Shown piece by piece: positions 36,415 through 47,423 of a DNA stretch of 64,000 nt. A program made the position numbers and the translations under genes. Origin of the DNA: Rhododendron vialii (lineage: Eukaryota; Streptophyta; Magnoliopsida; Ericales; Ericaceae); the NCBI RefSeq assembly GCF_030253575.1, contig NC_080563.1, positions 13,907,001-13,971,000 of the forward strand. The letters run 5' to 3'. Every line of letters starts with the position of its first letter. Positions within the stretch are counted from its first letter, which is position 1. Below the pieces are notes generated by a model. That model did not search any database. It saw nothing but the letters and a program-made list of their open reading frames with translations, and was not told the origin of the DNA.

Positions 36415-39400
36415 ATGGCGAGCACAAACCTGTTCGATCTGCTCGCAGACGATGACAACGACGACCCGAGCCAGCTCATCGCTGCCCAGCAGCAGAAAAT
36501 CGCGGCGGCGCCGAAGAAAGCCCCGGCGGCGGCGCAGCCCGCCGCCGCCGCTCAGCCGGCTAAGCTGCCTTCCAAGCCTCTCCCTCCCTCTCAGGCTGGT
36601 AATCTTGCTGATTGACACTTGGTTTTCATCCTGTAGACGAATTCGATTTTATAGGTGAATACAATTGTCTGCACAGTAAGTGTTATGTATTTGTGTATCC
36701 GTATTTGTATCTGTATGTGTATGTGTATTTGTAGTAAGGTACGAGTTCATGACAATTACATATGTGGACATTTCAAATAATGAGAAAAGCAACGGTATCT
36801 TTATTGAGCACTAAGATGAGTTTAACTTTTACAAGTACAAAATAAAGTGACGAAACCTTCGCTCAGGAGGAAAGAATTGAACCCTTGACCTCCTAGGAGT
36901 GCAAGGACTTTGGCCAATTGAGCTAGCCTCTAAGAAATTTCGGAAATGAGGTGGTATATGTGGAGGTTTAAGGGTGTAGTGTGGAAGTTTGTGCCTCCGT
37001 GTATGTACGTGTAGGGTAAGGGATGGGTTTTAAGAAAATTGAGGGGATAAAGAAAAAGATTTTGGTTTTGGTTTTAGTGTTGTTGTTTTTTCATTTGCTG
37101 TTGGATTGGGATGTCAGTGAGAGCATCTCCTTTGATGATGAAGTGCTAAAATAGCACTGTTCAGCAACTAAGTCTCTGTCCAGCAGTATATTGTGCTAAA
37201 ACACAATGGAATTGGTGCAGAAAATAGCATAGTGCTTATTTGGAGTACACATTAGATGATACTACGAGCAACTTGTAGCAAATCTATGTGAAGTCCACTT
37301 TTTCTAGGCTAATATAGAGCCCAAACAGAAAGAAACACTGATGGATGCTTTTGGAAGTTGTAGTTTTAGTTTTTGGTGGGTCGAGTGGTGTGTGATTGAT
37401 TACCGTACAAGGTCCACTTGTGTTTTTGTTCGGTTATGTGGCAGTACCTTTGTTTATTTGAGTGGAGTCTGAAATGGAAGCCTTTCATACGTTCTATTTC
37501 AAAATGAGAGAATAAACTTCTGGGTGGATATTGTGCTTTCTTTTGGTAAGCAATTTTCAGTCTACTTGAACGAAGGCTCACAAATGACGAATCACGTTTC
37601 AGTATAGCTATAGCTCAGACTAATAGTTAGCTCTCAAGTTATAAATATGGTAGGATTCACATTTCTTACTGTTAGTTTGACTCTGTTTCTTCTGTTTTTT
37701 TATCGATACTTTCTGGAGCAGTGAGGGAGTCAAAGAATGATGGTTCTCGAGGAGGGGGTCGTGGTGGTGGACGTGGACTTGGCCGTGGACGTGGCGGAGG
37801 TGGATTTAATCGAGAGAGAGACACAACCAATAGTGATAATACTTTCGGAAGCGACAATGGCTTTGGAGGTTACAAACCCTCAGAAGAAAGAGATGCTGGC
37901 AAGTCTTTTGAAAGACGAGGAGGATATGGTGCCCCTCGTGGTGGTTTCCGTGGTGGTCGTCGTGGAGGTTTCGACAATGGAGAAGTTGTGGAAGGTGAAC
38001 GTATGCGGAGGCCATATGAACGTCGCAGTGGCACCGGACGCGGGTTGGTCTCTTGAGTGAAATAGTCATACTTTCTTTATCCAGAATTTGCTTGTGCTTG
38101 GTTCCTAAATTATTGCATGTAACAAATTTGTTATTGGTGTTTATATTTTGCCTTAATAATCTTGTCTGGTTCTTGCAGGAATGAAATCAAGCGGGATGGT
38201 GCTGGTCGTGGGAATTGGGGAGCTCCCACTGATGAAGTTGCGCCGTGAGAACCTATGTCTCAACTTTTTTGTTTTTGACTGGAGCTAGTAATATTGTGTA
38301 CATTTTTTCGGTTAATGAGCTGACACTAACATGTATTATACTTATCAATAAACCTGTTGCTTTCTTTGCATTTAGGGAGACTGAAGAACCTGCCACTGAA
38401 AATGAGAAGAATGTGGCTGCTGAAAAGCCAGATCCTGAAAAGCAGTCGGGAGAGGAAGATGCTGGAGATGTCAAGAAGGAGAATCCTGTGAATGAGCCTG
38501 AAGAGAAAGAGCCTGAAAATAAAGTAAGTATCTACTTGGGGGTTTTTTTATTCCCTAATCTTAACCCTAATCTTAAAGAGATTACACCTGCATAGTTTCA
38601 GAAAGTATGTGTGGAGCAAACAGAAAAGTTATAAACCTACAACTGTTTTCTTTTTGGGGCAATAGAAAACTGAATTCTTTTGTCTTTCACTCTTTCCGGA
38701 AACCTCAGCTTGTTTGCGCTGAATGATTTTAAGTATATGCATAATTGGGGTTCGAGAGGACTGGATGAGTACGAATCTAACCTTCGGCTTTGTATGCACA
38801 AAGTGGCGGCCCTTTTGACTAAAGATCTTATGTCTGCTGTTTTCTAGAGGTAGAGGAAAGAGAAAAACTTTTATTCTTTGAACCCACAACCTCGAGGTTG
38901 ATGGTTTGAGTTTTAACCACTGAATCAGTGGCCTCCATTTAAGTTCGATGTTTTCTGAAACTCTTATAATTCTTCTTGGCTTTCTGGCTTGTGGTGTACC
39001 TTTGGATCTGATATCTTACAGATCACATTGATTTTGTACCATCCTTAGTGTAAGATGATTTCTAAATATGGGTGATCTAATATTTGGTTGGGTGCAGGGA
39101 TCCTCACCTCTACCAAGAAAATAATTTTTCCACTGTAACTGAATACAGAAACTTTTAGTATCAGTTATTTGCTTCCTGCTCTGCTCTAATACCGCATTTT
39201 TTTCCCCCCTTTTTGACACTCTCTGTTGACAAATATAATTCGGCTGGGGAATATGTGTTTCAATATTGACACCATGATGTAATGCTGCATTATTGGATCA
39301 CTATTGTATTGTTCCGGCATGATTTCTAAACAGGTGCTTTTGAGCATCTCCTTGGTTTTTCACACATTGGTCAATTATGTTGATTTTTACGATTCATGAC

Positions 39401-40236
39401 AGGAAATGACTCTGGATGAGTATGAGAAAGTACTTGAAGAGAAGAGGAAAGCTTTGCTAGCACTGAAGACCGAGGAAAGGAAGGTTTCCATGGACAAAGA
39501 TTTGGTATCAATGCAACTGCTATCAAGCAAGAAGAGCGAGGAGGAAATCTTTGTGAAATTGGTGAGACCATTGACAAATTATGCTTCTCCTTTTAAGTTG
39601 TTTGACATTCAGAACTTGTATGCCAGTATTTTCATTGGTTTTGGATTTAATTAATTTCAGGGTTCTGACAAGGATAAAAGAAAAGATGCTGCTGAGAAAG
39701 AAGAGAAAGCTAAAAAGGTAAGCTTTTTGTATTACTTGCCGAATATGTTACCTCGTGTGTTTTAAGATATGCAGCTGATGACTTTGTGTGTCTCATGTCA
39801 TCAGTGGGATCAATGATTGTTAGTAGATTTTTCTCATTTACTTTTCGAAATGGAAGATAAAAGATACCTTCAGTCATTTTTTCAGATTATTGTGATTTTC
39901 ATGTCCTGTCTTCCTTGATTAGTTTAGTCATTAGTGAATCAGTTTTCTGAATGTTTATATGATATGAAGTTGATTTTAGCCAAGTGTATCTATATCATAT
40001 GTATTCAACATCTTGTGGGTGAACCCTTTCTTTTTTGGGTGCAGTCTGTCAGCATAAACGAGTTTCTGAAGCCTGCTGAAAGCGAAAGGCACAATGGCTC
40101 GGTAGGTCGTGGCAGAGGTGGTCGCGGTCGTGGTCCAAGAGGAGGATTCAGCGGTGGTGGCGGCAACATGTCTTACAGTATCGCTGCCCCAGCCATTGAT
40201 GATGTTGGGCAGTTCCCTTCCTTGGCTGCCAAGTGA
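36415..40236 (+). CDS. RGGA: RGG-box mRNA-binding protein, RGGA / SERBP1 (HABP4) family
   Basis: Seven coding exons: 36,415-36,598; 37,722-38,043; 38,179-38,244; 38,376-38,523; 39,403-39,561; 39,661-39,717; 40,045-40,236. All introns are GT-AG and the joined frame gives 375 residues, close to Arabidopsis RGGA. The N-terminus MASTNLFDLLADDDNDDPSQ is the Stm1-like start. An RGG block follows at about 69-88, then the ERRSGTGRG...KRDGAGRGNWG signature, an acidic Glu/Lys segment, MTLDEYEKVLEEKRKAL, and a second RGG block at 333-350, ending FPSLAAK. Family members bind RNA and ribosomes in the cytoplasm, and Arabidopsis RGGA affects drought and salt tolerance. Convergent with the RABD2 copy downstream, whose duplicated block includes this gene's 3' flank. 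Intron 1 and intron 4 contain SINE-like sequence. Confidence 0.93.
36780..36932 (-). mobile_element. tRNA-derived SINE in RGGA intron 1
   Basis: On the minus strand TAGCTCAATTGG (36,914-36,925) matches a pol III A box and GGTTCAATTC (36,874-36,883) a B box, about 50 bases apart as in tRNA-derived SINEs. Ends approximate. Confidence 0.65.
38840..38935 (-). mobile_element. SINE-like fragment in RGGA intron 4
   Basis: On the minus strand TGATTCAGTGG (38,918-38,928) resembles an A box, and GTGGGTTCAAAG (B box) lies at 38,876-38,887. Ends and family unclear. Confidence 0.5.
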
Positions 40237-40495
40237 GGGTCGGTCCTAACTTTCTCAATTGCTTTGGTTTTAATGCCTGTGTTTGGTGTCTTCAATTTTC
40301 ACTTTTATGGATTATTGGATACCCTTTTGTATTAGGGCTTTAGGAGCGTTTTGATATTTTGGATTATGTTGTTGAATCAGTTTTGATATTAGAGTCAATG
40401 AGACCAATTTTGGTTCCTCGTTTGTTGTCTGGTTTTGTAGTCTGGCCTTTTTTTTTTTTTGCGTGAGCCATGCGTTGGAAAATTTGAGTGAGTTT
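40237..40495 (+). other. RGGA 3' untranslated region and flank
   Basis: T-rich sequence after the TGA stop. No clear AATAAA. A T-run at 40,448-40,460. The duplicated block begins just after it. Confidence 0.5.
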
Positions 40496-40962
40496 CATGA
40501 ATATGATGGGTGAATCTCTGGTTATTTAGTGTGTTGCCCATTCATTTATACATGGGGAAACCAAAGCAAGGAAATAATTATTTTACTTAATTTTACACAT
40601 TTTCTGAACGCAGAACTCTTGGTTCTGCAATTGGGTCCAGCGGGCCAATTTTCAATCCCTGTGAGGCAGCTGGTCATGACCACACGGGAACATATTAATC
40701 TGAGACTTGGGGTTTTTTTTCTCTCCTAGTTCAGTTTGAGACTTCTGGGCGTTACCGGTTTCTTTTGATGTCTGTTCACACGGAGTTTTATCTTTAACTA
40801 TAATCTGGCTGTGAAATTTTTCGTTATGAAACTAGTTGATATGCATATAAGTTGGTTCAAACACTCTCAGTTATTGAAGGGAGAACAAAATAAAAAACGA
40901 ATGGAACCATGTAGCTTGAGAGTAACAATGGACGAAGTACAAAGAGGCAACCGGAGATGTGT

Positions 40963-41124
40963 GCAGATGGATTGAGGTTAAAATTATGGTGTCTGAGTTC
41001 AGTTCAAGATCTGTTCAAAGGGAGTTCAATTTAAGAGAGGGCTGCAGATGGAATGAGGTTAAAATTATGGTGTCTGAGTTCAGTTCAAGATCTGGTCAAA
41101 GGGAGTTCAATTTAAGAGAGAGGG
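40963..41124. repeat. 81-bp tandem duplication in copy A
   Basis: 40,963-41,043 and 41,044-41,124 both start GCAGATGGA(A/T)TGAGG and are nearly identical. Copy B has a single unit here (about 46,830-46,900). Confidence 0.9.
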
Positions 41125-41226
41125 CTACCCGGCGTTGAGATTTTATGCATGACAAAACGGTTATTTGGAGAAGAAAGTGGAGGTCAATACCATGCTCGGT
41201 AGCATCACCTGATTTACACATAGGGT

Positions 41227-41421
41227 TCAAGTACGATGCGGAAAAAAAATAACTACCCAACATTTAGATTAAGGGAAACATGACGCTGATCTTACTTCAA
41301 GAGTTATTTCAATCCGGTATATTGTCAAGTACGATGAGGAAAACCAATAACTACCCAACATTTAGATTAAGGGAAACATGACACTGATCTTACTTCAAAA
41401 GTTATTCAATCCGGTATATTG
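41227..41421. repeat. 98-bp tandem duplication in copy A
   Basis: Units at 41,227 and 41,325 both start TCAAGTACGATG and end CCGGTATATTG. Copy B has one unit (about 47,005-47,100). A third local duplication follows: CACCAGCTATATAGTGGAC occurs near 41,430 and 41,630. Confidence 0.9.
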
Positions 41422-41666
41422 TTTCTCATCACCAGCTATATAGTGGACACGATGGTAAATAAAACGTAATTGTGATGATTCTATTTAGCAATAGGGACCT
41501 ACATCCAACGTTTTGAATCTGAATGGCACTAAGGAAACTATCTGTTTATTTCATTGTAAAAGACAAACTGGAAGACGGCGACTCATCTTTGGTAGGGAAA
41601 CGGAAGAGCATCCGGTAAATTCTCTCTCATCACCAGCTATATAGTGGACACGATGGTAAATAAAAC

Positions 41667-41862
41667 CAATGTTCTAAAAGTCGGCTGCCTAGGCCGACTA
41701 CTCGCCGCCTAGGCACTAGGCTGTGGTCCAATGCCTAGATTAGGCAGCCGACTAGTCAACACCTAGTCCCCGCCAGAGCGCTTAGGCGGCTGACTAGTCA
41801 GCGCCTAGGCACTAGGCGGCCCTTTTCCATCCGACTAGCGCCTAGCAACTTTTAGAACCTTG
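41667..41862. mobile_element. 196-bp hAT-like MITE rich in GCCTAGGC words
   Basis: Terminal inverted repeats CAATGTTCTAAAAGT and (inverted) CAAGGTTCTAAAAGT. The 8-bp flanks AATAAAAC and AATAAAAT fit a hAT target duplication. Copy B keeps the empty site near 47,135. The interior repeats CTAGGC and GACTAGTC palindromes. Confidence 0.82.
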
Positions 41863-42151
41863 AATAAAATGTACTTGTGATGATTCTATTTCGCAATAAA
41901 GAGCAATACGCAAAAGAAGAAAGAACAAAGACAAATTGTGCTTTCCACCAATATTTCTACTTTGTACATATTTAGTGATGTTCTTTAAAATCCAATGTAT
42001 AGAAAGAATGGAGGTCATAAAGAGTGTAGAAGCAACAGACCAACAAAAGCAAATCACGACGAGACCATCTTCTTCGAATCAATACAAGTAACTGTCCTAA
42101 CACGCGATGGTGACGACATGTAAGATAGTAGCCACCGAGTATTGTTGCCAT

Positions 42152-43902
42152 TCAAGTAGAGCAGCAACCAGATTTTTGGTTGACAGGCTGTCCTCGGATC
42201 TGAACTGTTGGGGGCCTGGCATTGTTCATTGCTGGTTGGCTTGCCATCCTGTAAACACAGAGCAAATACAATGAGAAATGCTAAAAAATTCTAATGATAG
42301 GTTCTATGTTTAGTGATTGATTTTCCAATGACCGTCTTTGGAACATGGAAGGATTTTTGGAGTGAAAGCAAAAACCAAGGAAGCGATAAAAAAGTTCCTC
42401 CCAAAAACAAGCAGCTAAAATATTTCCTTCCTTTTCCTATCCAGACTTTATCTCAATAAACCCCTTTTGGAAAATCCATGATCCAAAGACAGCATTACTA
42501 AACTGCCCAACATAGGATTAATATATGGTACCGGTTCTTGATCTCAGCCGCCATGGCCATGAAAGCCTGTTCTACATTAGTGGCATCTTTTGCACTTGTT
42601 TCCATGAAAGGAATTCCAAGCTCATCTGCAAATGCCTGAACCCAAAAAAAGGAATAGGAAGTCTTGGTCACTAATTTATAGACCTAAGAGAAGTACAACG
42701 AACACTGCTATTCATGAAGAAAAACAAGATGTAAGCTGCATTATCATTACCTTTGCGGTCTCAGAAGACACCACCTTCTGTGATGTGAGGTCACACTTGT
42801 TTCCAACTAGAAGCTTGTTTACGCTCTCACTTGCATAACGGTCAATTTCGTTTAACCATTGCTTGACATTATTGAAACTCTCTTGATCAGTCACATCATA
42901 AACCACCTGCCAACAAAATCACCAGAGTATAACTCCAAGTATAAAATGCAAAAAGAAAATTGAGTGCTTACAATAATGCCATGTGCACCACGATAGTAAC
43001 TGCTGGTGATTGTCCTAAAACGCTCTTGTCCAGCAGTGTCCCACTGCATGTGCAGAGATAAGAAGGAACATAAGACTTAGCAAAAAAAGTACTAAGAAAT
43101 GACTTTCCACCATGTTCAAGAAAACATCATAACACATTTAGTTTGAACAAAGAAAATTGTCATGATAATCGACTGACAATCTCAAAAGGGTGCATTATAT
43201 GGATTTTAATCCTATCCTTCCAAGCGTTTACAGAAGTAAGCATTCTTTCATGAAAAATTACTGCCCCACAGCAACAAAACTCTCAACTGCACTACATAGT
43301 TCAACAAAGGTTCCAATCAAAAGCATATGATTTAGGCGGAATTTACAGTTCACAAACATAACAAGCTAATGACACAATTAAAACTTACAATCTGTAGTTT
43401 AATGGTTTTCTCATCCTGCTCAACCGTGCGGATTTTCTGCATAGAACATAATAATAAGAACTATGTTACTCTTATGTAAGGATAATCCATAGATGCAAAC
43501 CAAAATAATGAAGGAGATTGCTTACGAAGTCGACTCCAATTGTGCTAATGTAACTTTCAAGATATGAATCATCCTGTTACAGAAACTTAAACCGGGTAAC
43601 TCAATCTGGCATCAGCTTGGAGACTAGGAAAAATTGCACACTAACGATCACGTCACCACAAGAAGGGCAATTAAAGCATGTTTCAGAATTACAAAATGGC
43701 TGTGGGCGGAACATTATACTGGTACTTAGGATCGATTCCAGTAAACATTAGTAATATATTCTGAGGTGAAGATATCCAAGGGAATCTTTCACACATTTTA
43801 AATTCAAGGAGAGAGCTCATAGCCAATGAAGCAAAATCCCGAATAAATACAATTTGGAGAAGATAAAGCATCTAGTACATTGACAATTTGACATTCAGAC
43901 TC

Positions 43903-43975
<73 letters not shown>

Positions 43976-45255
43976 AAAGAAGAAAAGGCTGCAAAAAAAA
44001 AAACTGAGACTTACAGCAAATCTCAAAAGGAGACATGATTTGCCAACCCCTGAATCTCCAATGAGCAAAAGCTTAAACAGGTAGTCACTGCAAATAAGAA
44101 GAAAAGAATATATAAGTCTATGTAACGTTGAAGAGATTACAGGTAGAGAGAAATACATAATAATATCTTTTTTGTCCAAATATATCGACTAGCTTAGCAC
44201 TAAATTACCAACATTGTAACTCTTTAGATTTGTCAACAATGCCATTTTTCTGTTGTTTGTTGCTTGATAAAAGGTAGGAGAGAGAAGCAAAATCTAGGAC
44301 TTGTTAGGAGGCTAAACGTAATAGGCAATAGCATTGACGAGAAAACCCAAGAGAACACAAAACTGCACCCAACTACCAACTCAAATCATTTACACGAAAC
44401 CGAACATCCAGTAAAAGGACAGTGAGGACACCAATTTTCCTTCTCAATTTTCGCAGCAGTAATAGGTTCAAGGCTTCATGGGTCAAACAACAAATTATCC
44501 CCATGTCCTCCATTGACCGTGTTCTTTCCAGCCAAGCAATAGCGGAAAGATGCGCTCCAAGCAAGCACCAGGCTCCTACAGAGCCAAAATTCAACTTCCT
44601 CCACCAATTAGCTAAATTTCACCCACAGTATAAAATGTTTGTCAAACCCTGATATGAAGGGATAAAAAAAAAAAATCATCTTTTCAGTTTCTACCTACAT
44701 GCCAACAAAAATACAGAATTTTTATTTCACCAAGCTTCGAAATGCTAAGGCACATTAACACTACCGAGAACATCCTTATTGCCAACAAATACAACCCTTT
44801 AAATCTACTCCGAAGGCATTCGCAGTTCAACGAACATTCTTTTAGGCAGTACAACACATCTAATTCGCAGAATTAACTTTCTCTGCTCCTTCCAACCACG
44901 AATGGGCCCAAAACCAGTCAATAGATCTGACTCCAAATCACTAATAAGGACATGAATTTCATAATACGATTCTTTTTTAACTAGCATCATATGAACAACG
45001 AAACGCTAATGAAACAGCAAACCCTAATAAAACAATTAGGCGGGAAAAACAATACATACACAACCATTATAAGAAGAAATTGAACTGCTTCATAAGACAA
45101 AAAGCTAGCGATCTAAGCGAATTATATCTTCTGCCATCAAATCAAATCAAAGAAATAATGAAAATTTCAAGGCTTACGTGGATTTTAATCAATTTCGAAT
45201 AGGGAAACTTACTATTAATTTACCCAAAAAAAAAAACTTACTATTCAGGGTTCAT
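42152..45255 (-). CDS. RABD2: Rab GTPase, RABD2 (Rab1/ARA5) group, copy A
   Basis: Eight coding exons on the minus strand: 45,255-45,242; 44,087-44,015; 43,573-43,526; 43,436-43,389; 43,043-42,972; 42,906-42,751; 42,635-42,532; 42,248-42,152. The joined frame is 612 bases, 203 residues, the normal RABD2 length. P-loop GDSGVGKS 15-22, switch I ISTIGVDF 38-45, WDTAGQE 62-68, NKCD 121-124, ETSAK 149-153, and a double-Cys prenylation end SGCCST. RABD2 proteins drive ER-to-Golgi vesicle traffic on Golgi membranes. It differs from copy B at residue 54 (Glu here, Gly in B and in most Rab1 proteins) and 178 (Ala here, Gly in B). A long GA repeat sits in intron 2 (43,907-43,972). Intact and probably expressed; the leader is GA/CT-rich (45,346-45,374). 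Confidence 0.95.
43907..43972. repeat. (GA)n microsatellite in RABD2-A intron 2
   Basis: About 33 uninterrupted GA units, 43 bases from the exon 2 donor. Copy B has only a vestige at the same place (50,190-50,197). Confidence 0.95.
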
Positions 45256-45343
45256 GGCTGTATATGCTATGAGGATCGCTCCAACCTTTTGGCGATAGAG
45301 GTTCCTGTCTTTCCGGCGAGAGTTGGCTGGATTTTGTGATCGC

Positions 45344-45377
<34 letters not shown>

Positions 45378-45639
45378 AATCTATCGGAATTTTATGAAGT
45401 CATCACGGGGTACGAATCAATTTGAAGGATTGCTCGCCACGTGTCATGCATAAATGAAGGGTGATTTCTCCTAAACTTATACAGTAAGAAATTACTGTAA
45501 GTTGATTTTGTCGTTAATTAAATTTTTTTTACATTTGTTAGTGTTACGCCCAATTTTAGTGGTTTAATGATTCGTCGAGGAATCGAAAAAATAAAAAAAA
45601 TTACTTTTACCTAAATATTTTGAGAAATAACCATTATTT

Positions 45640-45885
45640 AACAAAATAAACTAATTTATGCTTTGTTCACTTCACAACTTTATTCAAAAAATATTTTTCA
45701 ACTCAATCATTATTCTCATTTCTCTCTGTAACTTTTCTCTTTAACTTTTCAATCATTACTCACTTTTCTCACTCTATCTCTCTCCACTTTTTACCCATCT
45801 CTCTCCAATCATTACTCTCATTTTTCTTTTCACTCATTTTTCAAAAATACTACTCAAATCACAAACCAAACAAAGTATTTAATAT
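45640..45885. mobile_element. MITE-like sequence
   Basis: The left end ATGCTTTGTTCACTTCAC is matched inverted by the right end (ACTTTGTTTGGTTTGTG on the minus strand). The interior is CT/AT-rich and non-coding. No firm target duplication. Confidence 0.4.
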
Positions 45886-45893
45886 TGGGAAAT

Positions 45894-46002
45894 GATTTCG
45901 TCACTCCCTTTTTTGTTAACGTCACTCCCCTGCAAGTGTATTTTTGCACCAAAAATACACTTGCAGAAGAATAGCGTTAACAAAAAATGGAATGACAAAA
46001 TC
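45894..46002. repeat. 109-bp near-perfect inverted repeat
   Basis: Arms of about 53 bases (GATTTCGTCACTCCC... and its inverse ending ...GACAAAATC) with a loop of a few bases around 45,949. Contains the palindromic phrase CTGCAAGTGTATTTTTG. Confidence 0.88.
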
Positions 46003-46126
46003 AGCGGCCTTAATATTTGGATAAAAGTTGCCTACCAAAAAAAACCTGACTGGGTTAGGTTCCCAAAGAAGAAATATGATGGGTGAATCACTGGTTATAT
46101 TGTGTGTATGTTGCCTGTTCATTTAT

Positions 46127-46433
46127 CGAAAAAGCAATTTGCACCGACGGTTTCCGTACGGAAACCGTTCCGACGGCCACGCATGGCCGTCGGAGGCCAC
46201 CGAACGGCCGATCCGAGCTGTCCAAAAAATTTTATAGAAAAAAACCGAATTATACATATATACACGAAAAAAGAGTGTTCAGATCAAGCACCCTACACAC
46301 ATCGGATGTCATTGATTCCCGCGTAAGCCCCCTCGGGGTTTTTTTTAAAAAATTTTGGACGGCTCGGATCGGCTGCCTGGTGGCCGTCGGTACGATTTCC
46401 CTACGGAAACCGTCGGTGCAAATAGTAGTACTC
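46127..46433. mobile_element. 307-bp Mutator-like MITE with 9-bp target duplication
   Basis: TTCATTTAT flanks it on both sides (46,118-46,126; 46,434-46,442), the 9-bp size of Mutator-like elements. Near the ends lie perfect inverted repeats ATTTGCACCGACGGTTTCCG. The same place in copy A (about 40,545) has a single TTCATTTAT, the empty site. GC-rich flanks, AT-rich middle, non-coding. A relative lies at 61,503-61,740. Confidence 0.9.
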
Positions 46434-47423
46434 TTCATTTATACCTGGGGAAACCAAAGGAAGGAAAGAATTATTTTACTTACTCATTTTACACATTTTC
46501 TTAACTCAATACTCTTGGTTCTGCAATTGGGTCCAGCGGACCAATTTTCAATCCCTATGAGGCAGCAGGTCATGAGCAGATGGGAGTCATGGGACCATAT
46601 TAATATAGGAGACTTGAGAGTTTGTTCTTTTCTAGTTCAGGTTGAAATTTTTTGGGCGTTACCCGTTCTTTTAATGTCTGTTCATACAAAGTTTTAGTGA
46701 AATTTTTCTTTCTGCAATTAATCGAGATGCATATAAATTAGCTCAAACACTCTTAATTATCGAAGGGAACCATGCAGCTTGAGATTAACAATTGACGAAG
46801 CACAAAGGGGCAACTGGAGACGTGTGCAGATGGAATAAGGTTATGGTTTCGAGTTCATGAGTTCAAGATCTGTTCAAAAGGAGTTCAATTTAGGAGAGGG
46901 TTCCCCGCGTTGAGATTTTATGCATGACAAAACGAACCGAGTTGGAGAAGAAAGTGGAGGTAAATACCATGCTCGGCTGCATCACCTGATTTACACATAG
47001 GGTTCAAGTATGATGAGGAAAACCAATAACTACCCAACATTTAGGTTAAGGAAAACATGACACTGATCTCACTTCAAAAGTTCTTCAATCCAGTAAATTT
47101 TTTCTCATCACCAGCTATATAGCGGACACGATGGTAAATAAAACGTAATTGTGATGATCCTATTTCCCAATGAAAGAGCAGTACGCAAAAGAGGAAAGAA
47201 CAAAGACAAATTGTGCTTTCCACCAATATTTCTACTTTGTACATATTTAGTGATGTTCTTCAAAATCCAATGTATAGAAAGAATGGAGGTCATAAAGAGA
47301 GCAGAAGCAACAGACCAACAAAAGCAAATCACGAGACCATCTTCTTTGGATCAATACAAGTAACTGTCCTAACACACGATGGAGAAGAGATGTAAGATAG
47401 TAGCCACCGAGTATTGTTGCCAT

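Larger units (their letters stand above)
40496..45470. repeat. Direct duplication, copy A (RGGA 3' flank plus RABD2)
   Basis: Begins ATATGATGGGTGAATC and ends CCACGTGTCATGCATAAATGAA. The same order of sequence is found at 46,073-52,650, interrupted there by three insertions. Coding exons and most intron sequence are nearly identical between copies. The copies are ~600 bp apart in the same orientation. Confidence 0.93.
45256..46072. other. RABD2-A promoter side and spacer between the duplicates
   Basis: 45,256-45,375 is the RABD2-A leader (CT repeats on the minus strand). The block homology ends near 45,470. The spacer holds TGTTACGCCCAATTTTAG at 45,542, similar to a chromovirus LTR end on the minus strand (weak), a MITE-like stretch and a foldback. 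Confidence 0.5.

Noticed and set aside
36365..36658. Alternative RGGA start frame rich in Arg/Ser
   Set aside because: Shadow frame of exon 1. The family N-terminus NLFDLLADD is in the frame starting at 36,415.
43901..44179. Frame with [18 protein letters not shown] followed by a Ser/Leu run as a separate small GTPase
   Set aside because: It is RABD2-A exon 2 read into the flanking introns; the Ser/Leu run is the GA microsatellite.
45542..45600. Start of another chromovirus LTR
   Set aside because: Only about 20 bases (TGTTACGCCCAATTTTAG) resemble an LTR end; nothing further matches.
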